Positions 20,933 to 31,736 of a stretch of 64,000 bases of DNA are shown here, in pieces. Source of the stretch: Heterohyrax brucei (taxonomy: Eukaryota > Chordata > Mammalia > Hyracoidea > Procaviidae); assembly GCA_028571685.1 (NCBI GenBank), contig CM053162.1, positions 70,172,351-70,236,350 on the forward strand, written 5' to 3'. The position numbers were made by a program, and so were the translations under genes. The notes beneath the pieces were generated by a model that ran no database searches, had not been told where the DNA came from, and worked only from the letters and a program-made list of their open reading frames with translations. Positions within the stretch are counted from its first letter, which is position 1. Every line of letters starts with the position of its first letter.

Positions 20933-22617
20933 GAGTCCGACAAGAAATCACCATAATAAGGAAAGAAAAATAATAATTTCAGAAAGGCCAGCATACGGAA
21001 ACATGAGGCTTAATAAGTCCTCTGGAAATTCTTCATGATTACACTAAATTCCTCACTTCAGATAACACTAATGACATGAAACTTTAAAGGATACTTCAGC
21101 AGTTTTCATTCGAGTTTTTGAAAAGGATCAAGCACCAGGAGCAGGGACAAATATTTTGGTGAAAAGATTCCGATTTTTCTCTCACATCTTGGCTTCAGGA
21201 ACCTTAGCCACTTTGCAAGGACCTTCGTCAGGCTGTGTGGTAAGAGACTGAGGGACTAAGTAAAGTGAAAGGGTGTGAAGGTTGCAAGTGCAGACATTCC
21301 TACCCATGGGCCCCAAACTCCAGACACTAAGCAGTGACAAACTAAGTAAGCGCAGAAGACGACCTCTCGGCTGCGTTTTTGAGTGCGGTAGGTGCTGTGC
21401 ACAAGAACTGCAGCCCAGGAATTAGGAGCTGGAGGTCGCCCCCCAGCATGCCTGTATCCCAGGGGGCAGGGTGTTTAATCCCTGGAAACCACACCTTTTA
21501 TTTCTCAAATAAGGGGTTTGGGATGAATAATCTCCCAATTGACTTTTCTGTTCTAGGGCTTAGACTCAGCAGTGGCCTGAAAGCTTCATGTCGAGTGGGC
21601 AGAGACAGTAGAAAGCGCCATTTCAGAATGTCATTAGAAACACAGGCAGGTTCAAAGCTTTCCGTGCAGCTCCACTGGATGGCAGAACCCCGTGCCAAGC
21701 CTGTGCGTTGCAACGCCCAGCTCCTACCTGCAGATCCAAGCCAGTCGCACCCTCAAGATTCCCATCAGAACAGTGGCCCCTGCGTGCACACGTCAACACT
21801 GAGGAGAGCTGTGGCTGGGCTTCGGAAACCTTCACCGGGAATCAAAAATAAACATAATAGAAAAAAAAAAGCAGTGCAGACTACAACTTAATACTTACCT
21901 TTTGGACTCACAGAATTTGATTTTGCAAGGAATAAAATACCCCAATTTCATTGTCTCCCTGAGGACACTTCCATGTCACCTCATGGTGGGGGATACAATT
22001 AGGAACCTTGTTTTTGGTGAACTAGTTCCCTCAAAATGATGAGTCAAAGCATGGAAAAGGCCGTCCTGGTTTCCCAGTATCTCTCTTCTCACTGTGCGGT
22101 GGCTGCCATTGCAGGATAACCACCTTGACAACACCAGACAGCAGGAGAGAATGCAGAATTATTTAAAAATTCACTTTTACTGGCTTTCTGTAAATGGAAT
22201 CTACAGAATTAGTAGCACCCTGGCATCAAGCTTTCCTAATCTCAGTCAAGAAATAACTTCAATTGCCTTTGCAACATTTGATAAAAATTCATTTGGTGAT
22301 CAACCAGATACCAGACGCACATGAGATGCTTGGTACGTGGCATAGGAAATGAGGTGACGAGGCAGAACGTTAATGAGCATTTCTGAGCCTTCTGCGGTGG
22401 AACATACTTTTTAAAAGGTCGTGGGAAATAGAGAACACATATCATGCAAAATAAGTTTATGCTAAATGATGCCCCGCATTCATCTGAATATCCAAGAGGC
22501 CACTTTCAGCGCCTGCGTTTTAAATGCCCCGAAACAGCTTCCTCTGAATGCGGCAGCGATGGTGGTTAGCATCTATCAAGAGTCTTCTATCTCAAGTACT
22601 TTTCTAAAATGTTTGTT
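20933..22617. other. Single-copy DNA
   Basis: No repeat recognised. A 170-codon open frame (21379-21891) ends at an A-rich stretch (aataaacataatag then ten A's at 21862-21871); this could be a retrocopy tail, but I recognise no parent gene. Minus-strand frames over the same bases show equal length. Confidence 0.4.
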
Positions 22618-22720
22618 TCATTTATTCATTCAACAAGAGGTCGTTGAGCTGAGCACCAGTGACTTGCCTGGGATGCTACAAAGTGCTAAGCCTAGAGTGA
22701 AGAACTTACACCACCCCCAG
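22618..22720 (-). repeat. L2 3' fragment
   Basis: 'tcatttattcattcaacaag' then 'gagctgagcaccagtgactt' and 'gggatgctacaaagtgctaa' is reverse L2 end sequence. Confidence 0.5.
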
Positions 22721-22806
22721 ACATCAGGGACAAGACATCCTGGAAGGAAAATGGGAAATTGAAATAAAAACACTTATCCATATGGTATCACAAACTGTCA
22801 CAGTGT

Positions 22807-23685
22807 AGGGGTCAGTGGTGGTTCAGTGGCAGAAGTCTTGCTTTCCGCATTCGGGAGACCAGGGTTCCATTCCTGCCCTATCAGTCTCAAACTCAGCCCT
22901 CAGTGGTCTGTCTGGGGTGGCTGGTGTGCGGCTCTGATGGTGAACGGGATTCAGGAGAGCTCCCAGATTAAGACAGACGAGCAAGAAGGACTTGTTGTGG
23001 GTTGAATTGTGTCCCCCAAAAATATGTGGAACCATATGGCTGGGCCATGATGCCCAATATTTTATGACTGTCCTCCATTTGGGATTTTTCCTATGCTGTA
23101 GGTTAAAGGATTCAGGTGGGACTGTAAATCCTTTCGTAGGATCACCTCCCTGCTCCACTGTAAAGGGAATTTCCCTGGAGTATGGCTTTCCCCAGCCTTA
23201 ATCCTTTCATCCGAAAGAGATAAAAGGAAAGAGAAGCAAGCAGGGAGTTGGGAACCTCACGCCATCAAGAAAGCCACACTGGGAGAAGTGCACATCCTTC
23301 AGATCTGAGGTTCCTGTGCCAAGACGCTCCCTGAATGAAGACTAGTGCAATACCGGACCTTCCTCCGGAGCTGACAAGGGAGAAAGCCTTCCCCTGGAGC
23401 AGACATCCTGAATTTAGACTTGTAGCCCACCAGACTGTGTAAGAACAAACTTCCTTTTGTTACAGCCATCCACTCTGTGGTATTTCTGTTACAACAGCAC
23501 TAGCTGACGGGAAAAAGATCTACTTCTGAAAGTCAGCTAGTGAAAACCCTGTGCACCTCAGTCGTCCAGTGTGCCACCAGTGGTGGGGGTGCCACAAGAC
23601 CAGGCAGGTTCTCGTCCCGCTGGGCCTGGGCCACCCTGAGTGGGAGGCCCACTTGGCAGTGGCTAAAAGCTAGCAACAGCAAGGT
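22807..23685 (+). repeat. tRNA-Gly-type SINE split by a MaLR LTR
   Basis: The head (22812-22875) resembles tRNA-Gly: A-box-like 'tggttcagtggcagaa' and B-box-like 'gggttccattcctgccc'. The body continues to 22992, is interrupted by an LTR, and resumes at 23511 ('gatctacttctgaaagtcag') through to a degraded tail ('ggcagtggctaaaagctagc', 'aacagcaagg'). Best full-length example in the window and the key to identifying the others. Confidence 0.8.
22993..23508 (+). mobile_element. Solo MaLR-type LTR nested in SINE
   Basis: Starts 'tgttgtgggttgaattgtgt', contains 'gatcacctccctgctccact' and a polyadenylation-region remnant (aagaacaaacttcc), ends 'acagcactagctgac'. Very similar to 62843-63361, so both belong to one subfamily. 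About 516 bp. Confidence 0.82.
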
Positions 23686-23719
23686 AACAGTGTGACTTAA
23701 AAAAAAAAAAACAACTTTA

Positions 23720-23885
23720 AGATGATCTGTGAGAGTATAGCCGAAGGAAAGAGAAGGTAAACCTTCCATGAGGAAGCACATTTGAGCAGAGCCCTGAGAG
23801 GTATCCTCCAGGCCCCCAGCGGGAGGCCTAGCAGGGCAGGTGACACAAGAGCTTGAGCAAGGACTTCGTGAGGTGGGTACCAGCC
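23720..23885 (-). repeat. L2 fragment
   Basis: 'ttccatgaggaagcacattt' then 'gagcagagccctgagaggta' and 'gagcttgagcaaggacttcg' is the reverse L2 3' region. Confidence 0.55.
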
Positions 23886-24714
23886 TTAACCCCCCCTGAT
23901 AAAAAGGTACCCCGACACACGCAGAGATTAACCAACATAGCCTCAGGCAACGCCGCCTGCAACCTACAAGATAGGAGTCAAGTGCCCTGGGATGTCAGAG
24001 CTCTGGTGACGAGGAGCCAAAGGACAAGAGCACGGAATTCGTTCTCAAAGATTACACGGCTGAGTTCATCACATCTCACGCTCCAGATCAAATGGTTGTC
24101 CTTTGAAGGTATCAGAAAAAACAACTCCTCACATCATGTACAGCATCTTACAGTGCCTGGGAAAATCATTATTACCATTATTATTATTACTGGGCTCTGC
24201 TGAAGCTCCAGGCATTGGAGCTCTGCCAGTGACGGGAGACAGGAGGTTCACTGAACCAGAAGAATCGTACCATAAATCCTGATGCCATTTTGAGAACAGT
24301 AAAAAGCAAACAACCCATAACATTATATAGCAAGAAGATGAACAAATATTATCTTCCCCTTGAATAGGAGGATGCAGTGCATCACACAAATCAAAGGCTG
24401 CCCATCAAGTGCAAAGGGCACAAAGGACTACTGAGGAAAGACAGACCAGCAAAACCCCACTGTCCTGGCCAGATCAGCCAAGTTACACAGCGGTGACCTG
24501 TGCACTGCCAGAGACATATGGCCAGTCTCCACTCCTGGGCAGTGTCCATTTCCACTAAGTCTTCCTAACTGGCACTTGAAAAAGCTTGTCAATTTTTAAC
24601 AAGAATCACACCAAAGACATACAGTCAAGTTGAGAACTGAGAATGAAATTTGGGGATTCTTGAAATCCCTGGAGGTTCCTGGGAGTGCAGTGGTCAAGGA
24701 TTCAGGCTTCTGAA
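23886..24714. other. Single-copy DNA
   Basis: No repeat assigned; a short (att)n run at 24168-24188. Open frames of up to 116 codons have no domain signal. Confidence 0.4.
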
Positions 24715-25125
24715 AAGTGGGGTATAGCTCAAGAACTCTATGAAAAGACCACAACCGATGGTCTGACAGTCCAGGGGATCCCCTGGGAGCATGGCCACTA
24801 GACCTGTTGCTGCCCCTGTCCAGAAAGCACTACTGAAATCAACTGTTTGGACAAAAATGGACTGGACTTGGGGATATAATGTGACTATATGGTTTGTGTA
24901 CTTTATGGTTCTATGAAATTTTAGGATGCTGTCCTACTGGTCTCTTTTTAGATGGGAGAGAAGAGGGTGGGGAGAAGGGGTCAGGATGATACAGAGCATA
25001 TAGAATGGGAAGGAGGAGTGTGCTGTCATGGTGCTGGGAGGGCAGAGGAGCTGTAGATAGGCAGGCATGCAGAATTAATTTGGATTGTATCCTTTCACTT
25101 ATTCACAATTAAAAAGAAGAAAAAA
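24715..25125 (+). mobile_element. 5'-truncated L1 3' UTR with A-rich tail
   Basis: Same L1 3' UTR as 48900-49300: 'cctgggagcatggccactag', 'tactttatggttctatgaaa', 'aggaggagtgtgctgtcatg', ending in 'aaaaagaagaaaaaaaaaag'. Followed immediately by a SINE. Confidence 0.85.
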
Positions 25126-25127
25126 AA

Positions 25128-25272
25128 AAGGAACTCTGGCTTCTAACCAAAGGGGCAGAAGTTCAGATCCATCACAGCTCCTTGGAAACCCCATGGGGCA
25201 GTTCTACTCTGTCCTATGGAGTCACTATGATTTGGAATTGACTCAACTCAATGGGCTTGTATTTTGGTTTAA
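25128..25272 (+). repeat. AfroSINE, head truncated
   Basis: 'cttctaaccaaaggggcaga', 'gctccttggaaaccccatgg', 'cctatggagtcactatgatt' and tail. Inserted at the L1 A-tail. Confidence 0.85.
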
Positions 25273-25274
25273 TT

Positions 25275-25490
25275 ATAGTCCCTGGGTGGCACAAACAGTT
25301 AACAAACTCAGCAGCTAATCAAAAGGTTGGAGGTTTCAGTTTACCCAGAGGTATCACAGAAGAAAGGCCTGGCTATCTGTTTCCCAAACATTAGCCCCAG
25401 AAAACCCTACAGAGCACAGGTCTACTCTGACACACACTGAGTTGATGTGAGTCAGCACTGACTCCATGGCAACTGGTTTTATTTTTGCTC
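25275..25490 (+). repeat. AfroSINE, RTE-SINE-like body variant
   Basis: Head 'agtccctgggtggcacaaac', body 'agaaaggcctggctatctgt' and 'gtctactctgacacacactg', tail 'gactccatggcaactggttt'. Same variant as 9256-9475 and 39518-39735. Confidence 0.82.
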
Positions 25491-25756
25491 TTGATGAGGC
25501 TGAATTTGTGCCAGGTTTTAAAGGGTAATTTTCAAAAATGTTCAAGTCCTGACTATCATGTAGATATACACATACATGTTAAGGATTTTATTTAACTTAT
25601 TACTCAATATGAGGATCAGTAAGATGGGAAAATGCATTCAAAGGAAAATTTAAAGAGCAAACATATTTATAGATCAGGAGTATTCAAAGGAATGTACAAA
25701 TGTACAGTGGGGGAGAGGCGTCAGTTGAACATCTACTGGAAAAAATAGAATTTGCA

Positions 25757-25914
25757 TATCTATATAGTGGGTAAGTGCTATGGCTGCTGATCTAAAGGTC
25801 AGCAGTTTGAATCCAGCAGGCGTTTGCTCGTTGGAAACTCCATGGGCCAGCTCTACTGCGTCTATAGGGCTGCTGTGAGTCAGAAACAACAGGTTTGGAT
25901 TTTTTGGTTTGGGT
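25757..25914 (+). repeat. AfroSINE
   Basis: 'ctgctgatctaaaggtcagc', B-box 'gtttgaatccagc', 'ggaaactccatgggccagct', tail 'ggattttttggttt'. Confidence 0.85.
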
Positions 25915-26005
25915 AAACAAAAATAGTTTTGCATTTTCATCAGTTATCTGTAACCTACAGCATTGTAAAATGACTCAGAAATGTAGAAAGACAGATAATC
26001 CTGAG

Positions 26006-26262
26006 AAAGTTGTTGTCATTGCTGCTGCTGCTGTTGTTGGGTGCCCTACAGTCACGTCCAACTTACAGCAGTAACCTTGCCTACAACGGAAAGAAACGCT
26101 GCCCGGTTCCTCACCATCCTCGAAGGCACTGCTGTGCTAGAGCCCATTGTTCCAGCCACTGGGCCAGCCGACCTCCTTCTGAGGCCTTCCTCATCCTCCC
26201 AGGCCCTCTGCTTCACCCAGCATGCTGTCTGGAGGACTTGCTCTAGGAAACACACAGCTTTC
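26006..26262 (-). repeat. RTE 3' end, minus strand
   Basis: Complement of the (aac)n tail with gct expansion ('ttgctgctgctgctgttgtt'), then 'gtgccctacagtcacgtcca' and 'ttcacccagcatgctgtct', matching the RTE tail and 3' ORF end in reverse. Confidence 0.65.
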
Positions 26263-26713
26263 CACTGAAGCCCTTGTTTTTCTTACACAGATGGGATACT
26301 CACCCAGCAGAACTGGTCGCTCCAGTGAGATCGCGGCCTCAGCAAACCCTGTCAGCTGCAACGGGAGCCCCAGAGCATCCGGTGGGATCCAGGACCCTGC
26401 AAATGGAACTCGCTGTTTCTGCCTGGCCATCACTTCCTTGCCTCCAGACACAGGATGGACCGCCTCTGCAGTCACCGAGGGAATATTAAAGAAACAACAT
26501 CTGTGCCGAGTAAGGGGGAGCCTGGGAGAAATGAGAAAGCCCAGGTGAAAGACAAGTTTCTATAAAGAACCATCAGACCATTTGCCCGACTGCTAAATTT
26601 ATGGCGATGAAGGCAAAAGAGTAGCACAAAGTCAGAGTAACATGGACAGCGCGGCTGCTGTCTATGCTCAGCGTCCAGGCTAGTGCGAGGGTGAAGGGTG
26701 TGACTTCTCAGCC
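26263..26713. other. Single-copy DNA
   Basis: No family recognised. Both strands show open frames around 94-108 codons over the same bases without motif support. Confidence 0.4.
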
Positions 26714-26873
26714 AACCAAAACAAACCCCATGCTGTCAAGCCAATTCCAACTCACAATGACACTATAGGACCGAGCAGAACTCCCTCATCGTTTCCAAAG
26801 AGCACCCTGCAGAAACTGCTGAACTTTTGGTTAGCAGCCACAGCACTTGACCACGCCACTAGGTCTCTGAATT
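26714..26873 (-). repeat. AfroSINE
   Basis: 'aaacaaaccccatgctgtca', 'ggaccgagcagaactccctc', 'gaacttttggttagcagcca', head 'cttgaccacgccactaggt'. Confidence 0.87.
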
Positions 26874-27682
26874 CTCAGCAACTCAGGCCGAAACTCAAAT
26901 GTGCAGAAAATATTCTCTTTATTTTTCTATATCTCAGCTTATTTACTATTTGAGGTCCTGTTACATTTTTAATATTCATGTTTATTAATATCCTGAAGGC
27001 ACACATATGGTTCTGGAGCAGAGCAGATTATCCAGGAACTCCAAGAAACATAGGGAAGATTTATGTCCCCACATTCCCTGATTATGCTGGAAAATTCATC
27101 TCAGCCCATTAAGTTCCTTTGTTCCACATTTCCCAGGGCTGCACCTGGATTCGGGGGGCTTACAAAGCAGAAAGCCAGACAGAATGAGGACATTATTTCT
27201 GCATCTCTGTGAAGTCTGTCCTCCAAGGAAACCTTAAACTTTTGTCATCAACTCATTGTTTACCCCCAAGACACCTTCCTCCTAGCATCTGGTCCTCGTT
27301 CTGGTCAGGGGTCCCTCTCTCTCCCCCCCACCTCTCTCTCACTTCCACGCTTGGGGCACAAGAATAACAGCAGCTTTGGGTTACACGTAGTCATCGCCAC
27401 GAGGCTGGCCAACTGTCCATCTTGATCCGGACTCCCCTTGCAGCTCTTCCCCTCTAGGTCTTTCTCCTTCTCCAGAGATTTCCTAAGAAATTCGGCACCA
27501 GGACCGTCTACGTCAGGAAACGACGCAGGCATGCACACAGCTCTGCTCTCATCTCCATCCTGCTCTCTTTGCTCCCATTCCTGCCGCCCAGAAGCTTGGG
27601 AAGAAGTGAACAGGGGAAACCTGTTCCTTACCTCAAACTGACAGCTCTGTAACACGCCGCCGGCACCTCTGTATTCTCTGCA
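26874..27682. other. Single-copy DNA
   Basis: AT-rich left part, pyrimidine-rich 27300-27350 (ctctctctcc-type run). A 116-codon minus frame (27305-27655) is without recognisable domain. Confidence 0.4.
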
Positions 27683-27871
27683 CCAGAGTTTCTTAACCTC
27701 ATTACCATTAACTATCGAGATAATTCTCTGTTAGGAAGGTTGTCCCGTGCATTATGGGATGCTGAGCAGCATCCTACATACCTACTAGATGCCAACAGCA
27801 CCCCCAGTTATGACAACCAGAAACGCCAAATGCCCCTTAAAGGAAAAGTTGTCCTGAATTGAGAAACACTG
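27683..27871 (-). mobile_element. MER20-like hAT-type DNA transposon fossil
   Basis: Ends 'cagagtttcttaacctc' and 'gaattgagaaacactg' are imperfect inverted repeats. The inside has 'gatgctgagcagcatcctac' and 'ctactagatgccaacagcac', the reverse of the MER20 core seen at 6393-6602. Confidence 0.7.
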
Positions 27872-28129
27872 TCCTACAACCACAACAGCAGCAACAACAA
27901 AGTCTGTATTTGTGTAAAGCACAAGCCAGGGGGCGGGGGGGAAGTCTCGAGTCTTTGTTTCCTTCCCACTCGCCTGATTTTCTCCCAATCATGAAACTCA
28001 GCATTGCCTGGCTAGGTGAATGGAGGAAAGGCAAAAGGAAAGACAGTATCTAGGGTGAGGAAACACAGATACATCTTTCATCATAGCATCCCTTCATTTG
28101 GTCACTCTCTCTCAGGCTAACCAAAGTCA
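27872..28129. other. Single-copy DNA with short cagcaacaac run
   Basis: A (cag/caa) simple stretch at 27880-27900 and a G-run near 27930-27940. No gene or family seen. Confidence 0.4.
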
Positions 28130-28260
28130 AATGGGGGCTGAATAAAACACAGACTCTCAGACCTCATCCCTTACCATGTGAAATGGGATCTCTAGGATAA
28201 GGCCCAGTGATCTGTAGATTAATTAGACCCCCAGGTGAGCCTTAGCCCAGTGAAGACCGC
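28130..28260 (+). mobile_element. MER5A-like hAT-type fragment
   Basis: 'gggatctctaggataaggcc', 'cagtgatctgtagattaatt' and 'agacccccaggtgagcc' follow the MER5A right half. Left end missing. Confidence 0.5.
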
Positions 28261-28814
28261 CCAACTGGGAGCAGGCAGGGGCCCTTTATTCAGACCTTGC
28301 CGTAGCAAGGGAGTCAGCCACCACGACTTGCACTGACAGAAACTCAAGTTCAGGCAGGGCGGTGGGAATGCTTGCTGATGAAAAAATCCAGGCGGGCCTC
28401 AGGTATGCCTGGATTAGAGACCGTGGGTGTGGGAACCTGAAGATGCTGTGTTCTGTGTGATTTGTTTAGGGAGCATATTTGGCTGTCTCCAGCTGGAAGA
28501 ATCAAAAGAATCAAACTCCTTACCGTAGAGTAGATCAGTATAGGGCAGCAAGGGAGGCACACATGAGCAAAGCTGCTACTCATTGATTGAATACTGATTA
28601 CTTTGGACCAGTTGTTGCCGGTGTTGTGGTCGGCTCTCCAGCAAATGTGGATTAGAGTTCTGTTCTCATACATGGTCTGGCTGTTGTCCATTGGAGTACC
28701 CAGGCTTTCAGCTGCTGCACTTTGAGAATCATTAGTCTTTCCGAAATGCCTGGCTGAATTAATTGCCGCAGATTTGAACATAAAAGGATATCCTCAAGGA
28801 ACTGCCAGTTAGCA
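28261..28814. other. Single-copy DNA
   Basis: A 143-codon minus frame (28350-28781) has no recognisable domain. Around 28715-28745 'gcactttgagaatcattag' resembles a MER5-type end. Confidence 0.35.
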
Positions 28815-29292
28815 CTTGTTGTTAGATAGCAGTGAGTCATTTCCAGCTCATAGCGACCCGATGTACGGCAGAACGAAACACGGTCTTGTCCCGTGCCACA
28901 CTGACAGCCAAGCTTGGGCCCACTGTTGGGACCGTCACATCAATCTATCCCACTTAGGGTCTTCCTCTTTGTCACTGACCCTCTACTTTACCAAGCAGGA
29001 TATCCTTCTCGAGGGACCGATCTCTCCTGCTGACATGTCCAAGGAGTGTAACACATAGTCTCACCATCCTCGCTTCTAAGGATCACTCTGGTTGCACTTC
29101 TTTCAAGACAGATCTGTCTGTCCTTTTGACATTCCATGGTGTATTGAGTATCTTCTCCAACACCACAATTAAAAGATATGAATTCTTCTCTCTTCCTTAT
29201 TCATCATCCAGCTTTCACATGCATATGATGCAATTGAAAATACATGCCTTGGGTCAGGTATACTTTAGTCTTCAAGGGGACATCTCTCATGG
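28815..29292 (-). mobile_element. RTE 3' end, minus strand
   Basis: Begins with 'cacttgttgttagatagcag' (tail complement) and runs through 'ctctactttaccaagcagga', 'ctcgcttctaaggatcactc' and 'atatgatgcaattgaaaata', the same order as the RTE at 51400-51940. Corresponds to the C-terminal end of the ORF and the 3' UTR. Confidence 0.8.
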
Positions 29293-29336
29293 TTCAGCAG
29301 AGGAGAATAACACTAAAAATTATGTCTATCTGCCAT

Positions 29337-30018
29337 GCAGCCCAATGTTTAAGAGCTTGGCTGCTGTCATGGTTTGAATTGTGTGCCCCCACCCAAATAT
29401 CTGTCAGCTTGGCTAGGGGTCATAATTCCCAGGACTGTATGGCTATCATTTTGTCATCTGATATAATTTCCCTACGTGTTATAAATCCTATTACTATGAT
29501 GCAATGAAATGGATTAGCAAGTTATATTGATGAGATCTGCCAGATGAGAGATTGTCTTCAACCAATCACTTCCGAGATTTTAAAAAAGAGAGAGGGAGAG
29601 AAGAGAGCAGAGAAATCAGGTGACTTCGTACCACATGGACAGCAGTGCTGGGAGCAAAGCATGTCCTTTGGACCTGAGGTTCCTTGCATAGAGAAGCTCC
29701 TAGACCGAGAGAAGATTGATGACACGGCCTTTCTCCAGGGCTGACAGAGAAAGCCTCCCCCTGGAACTCATGCCCTGAATATGAACCTGAAGTATATCAG
29801 ACCGTGAGGGAATAAATTTTTCTTTGTTAAAACCAACCACGTGTGGTATTCCTGTCACAACAGCACTACACGACCAAGACAGCTGCTAACCAAAAGGTTG
29901 GTGGTTTGAATCCACCAGCTACTCCTTGGTAAACCTATGGGGTAGTTCTACTCTGACCTATAAGGTTGCTATGAGTTCCAGTCTACTCAACAGCAACAAA
30001 TTTGGTTTTTCACTTGTT
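29337..30018 (+). repeat. AfroSINE split by a MaLR LTR
   Basis: The first 28 bases of head (to 'gcttggctgc' at 29364) are separated from the remainder starting 'gctgctaaccaaaaggttgg' at 29882. The body has 'gctactccttggtaaaccta' and the tail 'ttggtttttcacttgttttt'. The LTR is the younger insertion. Confidence 0.9.
29365..29881 (+). mobile_element. Solo MaLR-type LTR with 5-bp target duplication
   Basis: Starts 'tgtcatggtttgaattgtgt' and ends 'cacgaccaagaca'; 517 bp. Flanked by GCTGC on both sides (29360-29364, 29882-29886), as expected for ERVL-type integration. Contains 'ccctggaactcatgccctga' and an aataaa-like signal near 29811. Confidence 0.9.
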
Positions 30019-30784
30019 TTTTTTCAACCAGCCAGGCAGATCACAGTGAGGTGAGGGTTTCGAAGGTGCAGAAACCAAGGGCCCTGAGGGCAGAGAGGAG
30101 TGATTCCTTCTGACTGCGAGATCAGAGGTGTCTCCCAGATGATGTGTAATGAGCCCTGAAGGATCACTAAGATTTCAAAATAAAAAGGGGAAATAAGAGA
30201 AACTCACTACTTCTGAAAAAGAAAAGCTTTTTAATCGTGGGATAGAGTCTACAGGGCTCAAAAATGAAAAGTGTATCTTGAGCTAGAGGGAAGGGATCAG
30301 TCACACAAATCTCCTGGCACTCCACCTGTTGTTTTGCCCAGGGTCTGCCTCCGTGTAGCAGGTAAGGCAGAAACACCAGAGCCAGAGAGGGATGTCAGTA
30401 CACAAACAATGGGCATTTGCCTTCCTTGCGGGGAGTATCTCTGCCCACAGCCAGCCCTTAGAGGCTAAGGACGCTCCAATAGCAGTGTTTGCATAGCAAG
30501 AGGAAACCTAGGGAAAAGTCAGATCTTAGGAAGAGAATGAAGGTGGGATTGTCACAGAATTACCTCGTAAAGAGAGTGGAGAAGTCACAGAGAGGGAGGG
30601 TCAAAAAAGAGAATGAAGCCAACCTGGGGACCAAAAAGGAGAGGCAACACGTGGAAGTCTCCCTAAGAGTCTGTGGATTTGGATTAGCTCCTCAAGAATC
30701 TAATTTGCCTTGCGAACTTAGACATACAATGGGGTGGGGGTGGGAAGAGCGGGGAGCAAGGAAGAGAGGAAACCAGCTCTCAGC
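30019..30784. other. Purine-rich single-copy DNA
   Basis: Long AG-rich stretch (30490-30660) explains the lysine/arginine-rich open frames here. No gene recognised. Confidence 0.4.
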
Positions 30785-30880
30785 CATCCAGTCATTCAAC
30801 TGTTTGTTCATTCATTCATTCGAGAGACACGCACTGGGCTCTTGGGAGCCCTGCCTGCTGAAACAACTGATGTGAAACAA
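30785..30880 (-). repeat. L2 3' fragment
   Basis: 'tgtttgttcattcattcatt' and 'cacgcactgggctcttggga' fit a reverse L2 end; short. Confidence 0.4.
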
Positions 30881-30962
30881 TTAATGGGACCTCTGCCAAC
30901 GGAACAGTTGAAGGTCCTAGCCCATTCAGAGGCACCTCAGAAGAAAGGTCCGGTGCTATGTT

Positions 30963-31230
30963 GGTGCTGTAGGTGCTGTAGAGTCGGTCCCACTCACAGG
31001 GACCCCACGTACGACAGAAGGCAAAACTGCCCTACCCTGCGCCGCCCTCCCAGTCGCTGCTGTGCTTGAGGCCATTATTGCATCCGCCGTGTCATTTCAC
31101 CTTTGGAGGACTGTCCTCTTCCTTGCCACCCCTCCAGTCCACCAAGCATGATGTCCCTCTCCAGTGACTTATCTTGCATGAGAACATGCCCCAAGTATGC
31201 AAAGTCTCACCATCCTTGCTTCTAAAACAC
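30963..31230 (-). repeat. RTE 3' end, minus strand
   Basis: 'gctgtagagtcggtcccact', 'ggaccccacgtacgacagaa', 'gtccaccaagcatgatgtcc' and 'ctcaccatccttgcttctaa' follow the RTE 3' order. Confidence 0.75.
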
Positions 31231-31356
31231 AAATGATCTAGTGATATACTTCTGAAAAATCAGCCCTTGAAAACCCTGGAGCCCAGTCCTATTCTGACAC
31301 ACACAGAACCACCATGAGTCAGAGGTGACTTGATGGTAACTGGTTTGGTTTGGGGT
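31231..31356 (+). repeat. AfroSINE tail, RTE-SINE-like body
   Basis: 'gatatacttctgaaaaatca', 'ctattctgacacacacagaa' and 'gatggtaactggtttggttt'. Head absent. Confidence 0.75.
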
Positions 31357-31489
31357 TACTGAGCTGTTACGAGGCACTGGTTTCATTCCTGGGCCCTCAG
31401 AGTGGGTTAACGAGCTGATTCAGCAGTCAGATGTGAAAACAAGTGACTTGAACAAAACATCATAAAGTCTGTAAGAGATCATGAGGTGC

Positions 31490-31650
31490 TGCTGGAGCAC
31501 AGAGGACGAAGAACCTGACTTTGCATAACACTGAGAAAGATTATTTCAGGAAGACGAGGAGGTCAAGTGCACACAAGGGAAACAGCATGGAGAAAGATTG
31601 AAAGTGTAAAAGCAAGAACATGGTTTTGCTCGGAAAGTTGAGGCAGATCA
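31490..31650 (-). repeat. L2 fragment, diverged
   Basis: 'ttatttcaggaagacgagga' and 'agtgcacacaagggaaacag' fit the reverse L2 3' region; weak. Confidence 0.35.
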
Positions 31651-31692
31651 CAAGGTCTAGAGTCAGAATTCACAATGAGGGTAGATGGGATT

Positions 31693-31735
31693 TGTTAGCT
31701 GCTGTCGTTTGAGACCCAACTCATGGTGACCATGC
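31693..31735 (-). repeat. RTE/SINE tail scrap
   Basis: 'ttgttagctgctgtcgtttg' and 'acccaactcatggtgacc' are a short reverse RTE-type tail adjoining the mariner relic. Confidence 0.5.
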
Positions 31736-31736
31736 C

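Noticed and set aside
22807..22880. Possible tRNA-Gly gene
   Set aside because: A- and B-box-like parts are mutated, stems do not pair well and it continues into a SINE body.
28350..28781. 143-codon minus-strand open frame
   Set aside because: No domain, no splice or promoter context, competing frames present.
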